In this document: positions 35,985 to 47,300 of the stretch, one piece after another
Layout: the number at the start of each line of letters is the position of its first letter
How positions within the stretch are numbered: position 1 is the stretch's first letter
Origin: Lelliottia nimipressuralis
Lineage (GTDB): Bacteria; Pseudomonadota; Gammaproteobacteria; Enterobacterales; Enterobacteriaceae
DNA length: 64,000 bases
Reading direction: 5' to 3'
Assembly (NCBI RefSeq): GCF_004115925.1
Contig: NZ_SDDX01000008.1
Span: 372,001 to 436,000, forward strand
The notes under the pieces: model-generated
Databases searched by the model: none
Told to the model about the DNA's origin: nothing
Seen by the model: the letters and a program-made list of their open reading frames with translations, nothing else
Translations under genes and position numbers: made by a program

Positions 35985-38173
35985 GCCACCCCCTCCTCAG
36001 TTGCGGCCTTCGCGGGAGCGGACGGCTTCATTTTCACGGTGCGCTGCGCCGCCTTCTGCGGGGCCATACCATGGTTATTCAGGATCTTGTCGCGCGGGCC
36101 ATCCATAATAATTTTGCCGTTTTCCAGCACGATGATGCGATCGACCAGTTCCAGAATCGGCAGACGATGCGTGGCCACCACCAGCGTTCGCCCGTCGCCG
36201 AGCCAGTTTTTGAGATGATGGATAAACTGCTTTTCGCTCACTTCATCAAGCCAGGCGGTCGGCTCATCAAGCAGCAGGATATTCGGTGCGGTGAGTAACG
36301 CGCGCGTCAGCAACAGGGCCTGTCGCTGGCCGCCGGACAATCCGGCCCCGCCTTCGCTGATCACATAGTTCAGCCCCATTTTTTGCTTGCGAACAAACTC
36401 CAGCGCCCCGCTGACGGTTAATGCCTGATGAATCTCCTCGTCAGTCGCCAGCGGATTCCCCATCACAATGTTGTCGCGCACGGAGCCAAAGAACAGGCGC
36501 GCCTGCTGGCTGAGGAACTGCATATCGCGGCGCAGATCGGCCGTGTCGAGGTGATTCAGCGCCACATCATCGAGCAAAATGGTGCCCTGCTGCGGTTCCT
36601 GCATCCCCGCCAGAAGCTGTAACAGCGTGCTTTTGCCGGAACCATTGCGCCCCAGAATCGCAATCCGCTCGCCCGCATTGATGCTCAAACGGGGGATGTT
36701 CAGGACGTTTTGCTTCTCTTCTTCGTCGTAATAAAAGCCGACCTCCTCCAGCACGTAGTGGCCACGCAGATGGGCTTTATGCACCTTTTTACCCTGCAGG
36801 GGATCGTCAATCGGACGCTGCATCAGATCGTCCAGCCCCTTGCGGGCCACTTTTGCCGACTGCCAGCGCGACAACACGCCGGAAATTTGCGACAGCGGCG
36901 CGATAGTGCGCGAAGCAAGAATCGATGTCCCCACCAGCGCACCGGTGGTCATGTCACCGCTGATCACCAGATAACAACCAATCAGCAGGACCACGGCATA
37001 GACAATCGACTGAACTTCCTGCGTCCACGTCAGAAGCAGGCCGGTGAGCCAGCGCTGTTTCATCCCGACGCTCGCCGCCACGTCGTTCGAGTTGTTCCAC
37101 TGGTTCTGAAAACGCTGCTCCGCGCGCATCAGTTTAATGTCTTCGATGCCCTGCACCGCCTCGACCAGCGTGGCGTTACGAATGGCCGATTCGCGCATCC
37201 CTTCCGTGGAGAGCTTTCCGAGCGGACGCTGGATCAACAGACCCGGAATCAGCAGCAGCGGTACCGCAAGCAGCACCACCAACACCAGCGGGCCGCCGAT
37301 CATCCACAGAATGAAAACGAACAGCAGGAAAAACGGCAGATCGGAAATCGCCGCAATCGTCGTGGAGGTGATCAGCTCGCGAACAGACTCCAGCTCGCGA
37401 ATCTGGGCGATAAAGGAGCCGGTTGATTTTGAGCGGGCACCGTTTTTAATGCGCAGGGCGTGGGCGAACACCCGCTCCGAAATGCGCAGATCGGCGCGCT
37501 TCCCGATCACGTCTGAGATGTGTACCCGCAGCATACGCATCACAAATTCGAAGGTAATGGCGAGCATCACGCCGCCAAACAGCACCCACAGGGTGGCCTC
37601 AGACTGAGAGGGCACCACGCGATCGTAAACCTGCATGGAAAACACCATCCCAGACAGGGCCAGCACGTTCGCCACCAGCGCCACCAGCATGATGTCGCTG
37701 TAGCGACGCCAGTCTTTCAGCGCCAGCTGCCAGAACCAGTTCTTTTCATAAGGTTTGATGTAATCATCGACCCTCGCGTCGGGCGTCGACTCCAGCGGGC
37801 GCAGCACGATTAACCCCGTCAAACGGGTACCCAGCGCGTCGCGCGTCAGACTCGTTTCCAGTCCACCGTCACCGCTGAACTGCAGGCTGACGTTGCCCTC
37901 TTTGTCCATCCGGTTGATGACCGCAACCTGCCCGCCATCAAACTCCGCTAACAACGGCAGACGCCACGGATCAATCAGTGCTGCATCCGCCGGCACAACG
38001 CGCAGCCTAAGCCCGAGCTGGCGCGCCATATCGTTGAGCACCTGCTCTCGCGGAGAGTGGCTCTCGTGATGAATCGTGACCCGGACGTGTTCTTGCGAAT
38101 AGTCCAGCCGGTAATGTTTTGCAACGAGCACCATGGCCTCAAGCCAGGGTTCGTACTGCGGGTGAGTCTTCAT
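35981..38173 (-). CDS. Type I secretion ABC transporter (permease/ATPase, LapB/HlyB type)
   Basis: The 730-residue inner-membrane exporter powers secretion of the giant adhesin. Residues about 1-140 form a C39-peptidase-like domain without the catalytic cysteine, so it binds rather than cleaves its substrate. The membrane domain spans about 150-440. The nucleotide-binding domain has Walker A GRNGSGKST (508-516), signature LSGGQ (612-616), Walker B ILLLDEP (632-638) and H-loop H669. The C-terminal tail is basic and Ala-rich. AGGA precedes the start. A terminator-like hairpin lies between the adhesin gene and this one, implying partial read-through or a separate promoter. Confidence 0.95.
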   Translation of the reverse strand: MKTHPQYEPWLEAMVLVAKHYRLDYSQEHVRVTIHHESHSPREQVLNDMARQLGLRLRVVPADAALIDPWRLPLLAEFDGGQVAVINRMDKEGNVSLQFSGDGGLETSLTRDALGTRLTGLIVLRPLESTPDARVDDYIKPYEKNWFWQLALKDWRRYSDIMLVALVANVLALSGMVFSMQVYDRVVPSQSEATLWVLFGGVMLAITFEFVMRMLRVHISDVIGKRADLRISERVFAHALRIKNGARSKSTGSFIAQIRELESVRELITSTTIAAISDLPFFLLFVFILWMIGGPLVLVVLLAVPLLLIPGLLIQRPLGKLSTEGMRESAIRNATLVEAVQGIEDIKLMRAEQRFQNQWNNSNDVAASVGMKQRWLTGLLLTWTQEVQSIVYAVVLLIGCYLVISGDMTTGALVGTSILASRTIAPLSQISGVLSRWQSAKVARKGLDDLMQRPIDDPLQGKKVHKAHLRGHYVLEEVGFYYDEEEKQNVLNIPRLSINAGERIAILGRNGSGKSTLLQLLAGMQEPQQGTILLDDVALNHLDTADLRRDMQFLSQQARLFFGSVRDNIVMGNPLATDEEIHQALTVSGALEFVRKQKMGLNYVISEGGAGLSGGQRQALLLTRALLTAPNILLLDEPTAWLDEVSEKQFIHHLKNWLGDGRTLVVATHRLPILELVDRIIVLENGKIIMDGPRDKILNNHGMAPQKAAQRTVKMKPSAPAKAATEEGVA

Positions 38174-38313
38174 TTAGCAACGTCCTGTTCAGGGCGAAGA
38201 TGTCGCTCTGAAATGATATCCCTGTGGAACGGCCAGAATGTAAACCCTTTCTGAACGTGTCGACAAAAATACCTTAATATTTATGTGGTTAGTCGTATTA
38301 CTGTAAAGATACG

Positions 38314-38343
38314 AAAAATGCCGCGAGAATCGCTTCTCGCGGC
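38314..38343 (-). terminator. Terminator/attenuator after the giant adhesin gene
   Basis: Perfect 10-bp stem GCCGCGAGAA/TTCTCGCGGC with a 4-base loop; on the minus strand it is followed by ATTTTTCG. It lies between the adhesin stop and the exporter genes and should lower their expression relative to adhesin. Confidence 0.88.
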
Positions 38344-38350
38344 CTGAGGT

Positions 38351-41300
38351 TTACGCAACTAACAGCTGATGGTTTGCCAGCAAGGTGGCCAGATCCGTCT
38401 GTACCCCGTTCAGAGTGACCACCGTAGTCGGATCGAACTGGCTGCCCGTTCCGTCGCGGTCGATCTGAATTTCGGTGTTACTGCCGTTCTGCACCACGCG
38501 CAGGTAATCCGTAATATTCCCCGCGCTGCTGTCCAGAGTGGCGACACCGTTGACATAGCTCGCCGAGCCGGTGCCGGTATACCCGCTGTCGGATAACAGC
38601 TCGCGCAGGTCGATACGGTCGGTATCCGCCGTCCCTTCCCAGGTCCCGACGGTGAAGCCGTTAACCTGATCGCTGCCGTTACCGCCCGTGGCGTCAGCGG
38701 CGTTGATGAGCTTGTACAACAGCGTGTCGTGCCCGCCGCTGCCAATATTGAAGGTGTCGTTCCCGCCACGGCCTTCGAACTGGTTATCCCCGCTGTTGCC
38801 GGTGATCACGTCGTCGAAGTCCGAGCCTGCAATCCCTTCAATATTCTTCAGGGTGGTGGTGTTAAACCCGGTGTCTTGGGCTGTCGTGACGCTCAGGTCC
38901 ACCGTGATGCCCGCGCTCGCATTGCGGTAATCGACCACATCCATCCCGCCGGTGTTGCTCCAGGTATCGTGATCCGACGTGGTGCTCCAGCCGCCGGAAC
39001 CGTTGTAGGTATAACTTCCTTCTTCGGCGATAAAGGTGTCGTTATAGCCGGTCCCGGTCAGCGTTCCGCTGTGGCCCCCCGTTGCGGCATCGGCTGTCAG
39101 CACATAGCCTTCTTTGCCGTTGCCTGCTTCCAGTCCGTCCCAGGTCACGTTGGCGGAAGCACCGTTGGTGAACTTCACAATCTCTGCGGAGTAGGTTTCA
39201 TCCGGATTCAGGCCGTAGAAACTGACCAGCGCCGAGCTGTCATTCACCCCGAAACCGGACTGGGCGTTGATGATTTGCGACGCCACCAGCTCACCGCGCG
39301 CGTTGTACAGATTCACGGTGTTGCCGTAATAGCTGTTGATGCCTTCGCTATCGACAATACGCAGGTGCATGGCCGTGCCGTCTGCAATGGTCTGTTTGTT
39401 CTGCACATAGACCACTTTGCCGTTCTGCTGAGACACCAGCAGATCCTTCGCGCCATCCCAGTTGTAATCCACCGCCGCAATCCCGGTGACATTCACCAGG
39501 CCAGTTGCCAGCTGGCTTGACGTCCACGTCGTTCCGTTATTGTTGTTGGTGAACAACGTTGCGGTTTGCGAGCCGCCGTAGGTGCTGAACTTGATCACGT
39601 CCATTTGGCCGTCACCGTTCCAGTCCACCGCCGCCGACAGATAACCCGCCGTGGCGTTTGAGGCTTCCACCGCACTCTTCGAGGCCGACAGCTGGCCGTT
39701 ACCGTCGTTGTAATAGATCACACCGCCGGTATTGCCGTAGCTGCTGCCGAGATAGAGATCCATATACCCGTCGCCGTTGAAATCAGCCCAGGTCATCGAC
39801 GCCGCCGTGGTGGTGTTTGCCGCGTTCACCACAAACACGTTGGTGATGTTTTGCCCGACAGTGAGCGTGCCATTCCCGCCGTTGTTGATGACCGTCATCG
39901 AGTACGCACCGCTGCGGTTGGTGTGCTGGACGATATCCACGGTGCCGTCGTTGTTAATGTCCACCCCGGAGATTTCACGTCCTGAGTCAAACTGGCCGTA
40001 GAAACCGCCTTCCCCGCCGGTTCCATCCGGTGTCAGCGTGCCGTTGTTGTTGATCAGGTAGGTCAGGGAGTCCATCCCGGCATCGCCGTAGGCCATGTCC
40101 AGATAACCATCACCGGTCTTGTCGTAGGCAATCACGCCGCCGTACCAGATAGTGGTGCCCATCGCCAGCTGGCTGGCGGTGTAGCTGGTGCCGTTGTAGG
40201 TCCACATCACCTGCGTTGAACCGGCGTAGGTAGTCTCGGTGGCGAAAATATCCGCTGTACCGTTTCGGTCGAAATCTGCCGCCGTCTGGCTCACCACGTT
40301 ATAGCCACGGGTGTTGGTCAGCGCGGTATTGCTGTAGGTCGACATATCGCTGCTGGAATACGAGCGTCCGTTAGCGATGATATTCCACAACCCGCTGCTG
40401 TTCATGCCGAGCGTCATGGTGGAGTTGTCGCTGCTGCCGGTGGTGCTGGCCCAGTCGGTATTCACCGAGTCGGTTCCGATGGTCAGGCTGCCGGTGGTGG
40501 TGCCTGTCGTGTTGCCGTTACCCGCGCTGCTCTTCACCTGCGCCGTCACGCTGTAGCTGCTGGCAGCCAGCGCATCGCCGTCCGGTATCTGCACATACCA
40601 GGTGTTGTGATTCGGGTCGACCACTACCGCACCGCCGGTTTCGGAGGTGTAGGTTTTGCCGTTAACTGTGACCACCAGATACTCGCCATTGGTCAGCTCA
40701 GCGGACAAGGTCCCGCTCAGGATCGGCGTGGTGTCCGACGTGGTCTGCCCGGTGATCGCCGCCGTAGTGGTCGGAATGCTGGTATCGACGCGCAGCACGA
40801 AATCATCGGAATCCGTGCTGTTCCCCGCCGTGTCGGTGACACGCAGCACGTAGGTGTGGTTGCCGTCAATCAACCCGCTGTCCTGGAAGTACCAGCTGGT
40901 CGCCCCGTTCATCGTGACCTGACCCAGCTTCACGCCGTCGCGGTACAGTTCGGCAATTTCACCCGCCGCCAGGGCCTGATTCAGCGTCCCGTTGATCTGT
41001 GGCGTGGTGTCATCGGTGGCGACAGACGATCCGAAATCGCTCTGGCGCTCGCCTTCGTTGTCCGTGTAGCTCACCACGGTACCCTGCGTGACAGGCGGTG
41101 TGGTATCGACCGTCACCACCTGCTGCGCGGTCGAGCCGACGTTGCCCGCCTCATCGATAATGCGCACCTGGTAGGTGTGGTCACCTTCCGGGAGCACGCG
41201 AGGATCGGTGTAGCTCCACTGCGTCTGTGTCACCGTGGCATCGGTCCAGGTGGCACCGCCATCCATACTAATCTGCACGCGCTCGTCGCTGGCAAGCGCT

Positions 41301-44300
41301 CTGCCAAGCGATCCGCTGACCGTCAGGGTGGTATCGTTGGTGATAAAATCACTCGCGGATTGCCCGGTGTCATCGCTGATGGCATCAACCGTAATACCGT
41401 ATTGCGGTGCCTGGGTATCGACAGTCACCACCTGCGAGGTGGTCGCGCCCACGTTGCCCGCCTGATCCACCACGCGAACCTGATAGCTATGGTCGCCATC
41501 GCCCAGCGTACGCGTGTCGGCATACTGCCATTGGGTGCCGTTGACCGTGGCATAGACCCAGGTCTGCCCACCGTCGAGACTCACCTGGACAAACTCATTC
41601 GCCCCGAGCGTTGCCCCTAGCGTGCCATGCAGCGTGTAAGAGGTTTCGCTGGTCAGGAAGTCATTGTTATCAAAGCCGGTATCGACGGTGATGTTATCCA
41701 CCGTAACGGTAATCGCCGCATCAGGCGCAATCGTATCGACGGTCACCTGCTGATGAGCGGAATTCCCCACGTTACCCGCCGTATCAATGACGCGTACCCA
41801 GTAGTCGTAAGTCTGGTTTTGCAGCGTGCGGCCGTCCGCGTAGTACCAGCTATTGCCTACCACGGTGACGTTCTGCCAGGTATTGCCACCATCCAGGCTA
41901 ATCTGCACGTACTCGCCGTCCGACAGCGTCGCACCCAGCGAGCCGTGCAGGGTCAGGGAGGTATCCTGGGTGACAAAGTCACTGTTGCTCAGCCCGGTGT
42001 CGTCGCTGATGCTGTCGATGGTGACGGTTTTACTCGCGTCCGGCACCACCGTATCAATGGTCACCACCTGGCTGGTAGTGGCGCTGATGTTGCCTGCGTC
42101 GTCAATCACGCGCAGCTGATAGTTGTAATCGCCGTCGGCCAGCGTGCGGCCATCGACCCAGGTCCAGCCCAGGCCGCTCACGCTCACGTTAGTCCAGGTC
42201 ACGCCGCCATCAGTGCTGATTTGCGCATATTCGCCGTTGCCCAACGCCGCGCCCAGCGTCCCTTTCAGGGTGATCTGGTTATCGCTGGTAATAAAATCGC
42301 TGCCGGATAGCCCCGTATCCTGGGTCACGGAATCCACGGTAATGGTGGTGGAGGCAGGTGCAGTGAGATCGACCACCACGTTCTGGCTGTCGGTCGCGCC
42401 CACGTTACCCGCGTTATCCACCACCCGGACCTGATACGTGTAAGTCCCGTCCGTCAGCGTGCGGCCATCGGTATAGCGCCATTGCGTGCCGGTGACCGTC
42501 AGATCGCTCCAGGTCACGCCGCCATCAAGGCTGATCTGCGCCTTCTCGTTATTGCCGAGCTGTGCGGTCAGGGAGCCGTTGACGATAACCTGATTATCGT
42601 TAGTGATGAAATCGCTGCTGCTCAGACCGGTGTCGTTGTGCAGAGAATCAATGCTGATCCCCATCGACGGCGCGGTCAGATCCACCGTCACGTTATGGCT
42701 ATCGCTGGCGCTGTTGCCGATGGTGTTGCTGACCTCGGCATGAATGACATATGCGCCACCGTCGGCCAGTGCGGTCACATCCGCGCTGCCCAGGGTGTAT
42801 TCCCAGCTGCCGTCGTTTTGAACGGTTGTGGTGTAAGTTTTGCCGTTCAGCGTGAGGGTGACCGTCCGGCCCGCAGGTGCGTCGGTGGTGCCGCTGATCA
42901 CCAGCGGGGTGCCGTGCTCTGCGGCGTTGACAATATCATCGTCGGCAAAGGTGTTGATGCTGATGGTCGGCACGTCACCGTTCAGGGTCACGTCATGCGT
43001 GGTGCTGCCAGGGTTTCCGGCTTTATCGCTGACGGAGGCGGTAATGGTGTAATCACCGTCGCTCAGGCCGAGGAAATCGCGCCCGGAGACAAACACCGAC
43101 CATTTACCGTCGGCGTCAACCATCGCCTGATAGCTGTGGCCGTTGAAGGTCACCGTCACCCTCTGGCCCTGTTCGGCGGTCGTTGTGCCGCTGAGGGTTT
43201 GCCCCGCCAGCTGTTCGCTGTTGTTTACGATATCGTCGCCCGCCACGGTATCAATGGTAATGACCGGCGCAACGGTATCCACCGTCAGGGTATGGGTGGT
43301 CTGACCGCTGTTACCGGCTTTATCGCTTACCGACGCAGTGACGGTTAACGCCCCTTCGTTCAGCGCCGCGAGATCCGTTGCCGGAACATTCAGCGTCCAG
43401 GTTCCGTCGCTGGCGATCTGGGCGGTATAGGTCTTGCTGCCCAGCGTGACGGTAACCATTTGTCCCGCTTCCGCGCTGGACGAACCGTGGATCGTCAGCG
43501 GCTGCTGCTGTTCGACGGCATTCAGAACATCGTCGCCCGCGAGCGTGGCGATACTGACCACCGGCGGCGTGGTATCGACGCTCACCGTGTGGGTGGATGA
43601 CGCACTGTTACCCGCGCTGTCCTGGGCGGAGACGGAGACCTGATAGTGCGCTCCATCCGCCAGCCCCGCGACGTCTGCCGCAGGAACAGTGGTCGTCCAG
43701 GAGCCATCGCTCTGGATGTTCGCCGTATAGTTTTTACCATTCAGCGTAACGGTCACCTGCGTCCCGCTGGCGAACTGGGTGCTTGAGCCGCTGATGGTCA
43801 GCGCGCTGCCCGCTTCCGCCGCGTTAATCACATCATCGCCGCTGATGGTTGCCACCGTCAGGGAGACAGAAGCGGTGTTCACCACCACGTCGTGCGTCTG
43901 AGTGCTGCTGTTACCCGCGCTGTCCGTCACGGTGGCGCTGATGGTCACCGTACCGTCCTGCAACGCTGAAATCACGCTGGCTGGTACACCGACGCTCCAC
44001 TTGCCGCTGGCATCCACCGTGGTGGTGTACTGCTGGCCGCCGATCGTGATAATGAGCTTATCGCCCACCGCCGCGCCCGTCGCCGTACCGCTGACAATCT
44101 GCGCCTGTCCGTGCTCAACGCTGTTGATGACGTTATCGCCCGCCACCGTATTGAAGCTGATAACGGGCGGCGTGGTATCGAGAGTGATCGCCTTGCTGGC
44201 GCTGCCTGGGTTTCCGGCGTTATCGCTCACGCTGACCTGCACCGAATAGCCGTTATCCGCCATCGCCGCCAGATCGCCCGCCGGAACAGAGAGGTTCCAG

Positions 44301-47300
44301 CTACCGCCAGCCTCTACCTGGGCGGTGTACGTTTTACCGCCCAGCATGACGGTCACCGTCTGGCCCACTTCTGCGGTAGTGGTACCGGAAATCACAATCC
44401 CTGCGGCGGCTTCGCTACCGTTGATGACGTTATCCCCGGCGACCGTATCAATCGTGACGGTCGGCGCAGTGCTGTCGACGCTGTACTCGCGCCCCGCCGA
44501 GGCGCTGTTGCCGTTGACGTTGGTGACGCTCACCTGCACGCTGGCGTCGCCCTCTTTCAGACCGTTCAGATCCGCCGAAGGCACCGTGACGGTCCATTTC
44601 CCGTCTGCATCCACCTGCGCGGTATAGGCTTTCCCGCCAAAGGTGATGTTGACCGTCTGATTCGCTTCGACGTTCGTGGTGCTGCCGGAGAGCACCAGGT
44701 CCGCCCCTTTTTCCGCCGCATTGATCACATCGTCGGTCGTAATGGCATCGATACTGATCGCCACATCCGCCAGATCGACTTTCACGTCGTGGTTGATGGA
44801 GACCGGGTTTCCGGCGCTGCTCTGGCCTGCCACCGTAATGGTGACGTTGCCTGCCGCCAGCGCACCGACGTCTGCCGCAGGGACAGCGGCGCTCCAGGTG
44901 CCGTCCGCCAGCACCGTCGCCGGATAGGTTTTGCCGTTGACGGTGACGGTCAAGGCACTGCCCGCCGGGAGGCCGTCGCTGTCGCCGGTGATAATCAGGT
45001 TCTGCCCGTGTTCAATGCGGTTGATCACGTCATCGCCCGCCACAGTATCCACGCGCAGGCCTGGCAGGCTGGCGTCGATGGTGATGTCGCGCTCGCCGGA
45101 ACCGCTGTTGCCCACGCCATTGGTGACGGAGGCGGTGACGGTCAGATCGCCGTTGCCCAGCGCCGTCAGCACGTCCGCCGGGACGTTCACCGACCAACTC
45201 AGATCGTTTTGTACTGTGGTGGTGTAGGTATTGCCGCCAATGGTGACGGTCACGGTGTTGCCCTGCTGGGCATTCACCACCATACCGCTGATGGTCTGGC
45301 CCGCCGCCACTTCGTCGGCGTTAATCACGTTGTCCGTAGCAATCGCATTAATAGTGACGCCTGGTAGCGCCGTATCCACCTGCAGGTTTGCACTGCCGCT
45401 GATGCTGTTGCCCACGCCGTTGGTGGCGCTGGCGTTAAGGGTGTAGTTTGCTTCGCCGAGACCCGCGAGGTCGGCTGCCGGTATTGTCAGGCTCCAGCGA
45501 CCATCTGCGGCCGTTGTGGCGGTGTACTGCTTACCGTTCAGCGTGACCGTCACCCGTGTGCCTTCGGCCAGGTTTGCGCTGATCCCGTCGACGCTCAGGT
45601 CGTGACCCTTTTCTACGGCATTCAGCACGTTATCGCCGGAAATGGCATTGAAGCCCAGAGACGGCAAACCGGTATCGACAGTTACGTTATGGCTGCCGCT
45701 GCCGGTGTTGCCTGCTGCATCGGTGACGTTCACGGAGACCGTCACCGTGCCATCGCTGAGCGCCGAAATCACGCTGGCTGGCACGCCAACGCTCCAGTTG
45801 CCGCTGGCATCCAGCACCGTGGTGTACGTCTGGCCGCCGATGGTCACAGTGACGCTATCGCCTGCCGCCGCGCCGGTGGCTGAACCACTGATGATTTGCG
45901 CCTGAGCATGCTCGGCCACGTTAATGACGTCATCGCCCGCAATAGTATTGATGGTGATCACCGGAACGGTGACATCCACCGTCAGGTTGCGATCGACCGA
46001 CGCCGGGTTACCGGCTTTGTCAGCCACCGAGGCGTGGATCGTGGTAACGCCGTCCGCCAGGTTCGCCACATCCGCCGCCGGAACGTCCAGCGTCCAGCTG
46101 CCGTCTGCGCCCACCGTGGTGGTGTAAGTTTTATTGTTCAGCGTCACGACGACCGGCTGGCCCGCTTCCGCCGTGCTGGTGCCGCCGATCGTCAGATCAG
46201 CTTGCGCTTCTGCCGCGTTGAGAATGTCGTCTGCCGCAACAGTGTTGATCGTCACGCCCGGCGCGGTGCTGTCGACGCTGTATTCGCGTCCCGCCGAGGC
46301 GCTGTTGCCGTTAACGTTGGTGACGCTCACCTGCACGCTGGCATCGCCCTCTTTCAGCCCGTTCAGATCTGCTGATGGCACCGTGACGGTCCATTTCCCG
46401 TCCGCATCCACCTGTGCGGTATAGGCTTTCCCGCCAAAAGTGATATCGACCGTCTGGTTTGCTTCAACGTTCGTGGTGCTGCCGGAAAGCACCAGGTCCG
46501 TCCCTTTTTCCGCCGCATTGATCACATCGTCTGTCGTGATGGCATCGATACTGATCGCCACGTCCGCCAGATCGACTTTCACGTCATGGTTAATGGAGAC
46601 CGGATTCCCGGCGCTGCTCTGGCCTGCCACCGTAATGGTGATGTTGCCTGCCGCCAGCGCGCCGACGTCTGCCGCAGGAACGGCGGCGCTCCAGGTGCCG
46701 TCCGCCAGCACCGTCGCCGGATAGGTTTTGCCGTTGACGGTCACGGTCAGGGCACTGCCCGCCGGGAGGCCGTCGCTGTCGCCGGTGATAATCAGGTTCT
46801 GTCCGTGTTCAATGCGGTTGATCACGTCATCGCCCGCCACGGTATCCACGCGCAGGCCCGGCAGGCTGGCATCAATGGTGATGTCGCGCTCGCCGGAACC
46901 GCTGTTGCCCACGCCATTGGTGACGGAGGCGGTGACGGTCAGATCGCCGTTGCCCAGTGCCGTCAGCACGTCCGCCGGGACGTTCACCGACCAGCTCAGA
47001 TCGTTCTGTACCGTGGTGGTGTAAGTGTTGCCGCCAATGGTGACGGTCACGGTGTTGCCCTGCTGGGCGTTCACCACCGTACCGCTGATGGTCTGGCCCG
47101 CCGCCACTTCATCGGCGTTGATCACGTTGTCCGTAGCAATGGCGTTGATGGTGACGCCTGGCAGTACGGATTCCACGTTAACCGTATGCACCGCGCTCCC
47201 GCTGTTGCCTGCGCTGTCGGTTGCCGACGCGCTAATGTCATACAGCGCTTCGCCCAGCGCCCCGACCTGATCCGCCGGAACGGTGGTGGTCCATTTGCCC

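Noticed and set aside
44111..45367. 418-codon plus-strand frame (and many similar ones between 38369 and 52822)
   Set aside because: These lie opposite the giant adhesin gene and mirror its repetitive codons; their products are low-complexity His/Arg/Val-rich sequence without starts or domains.
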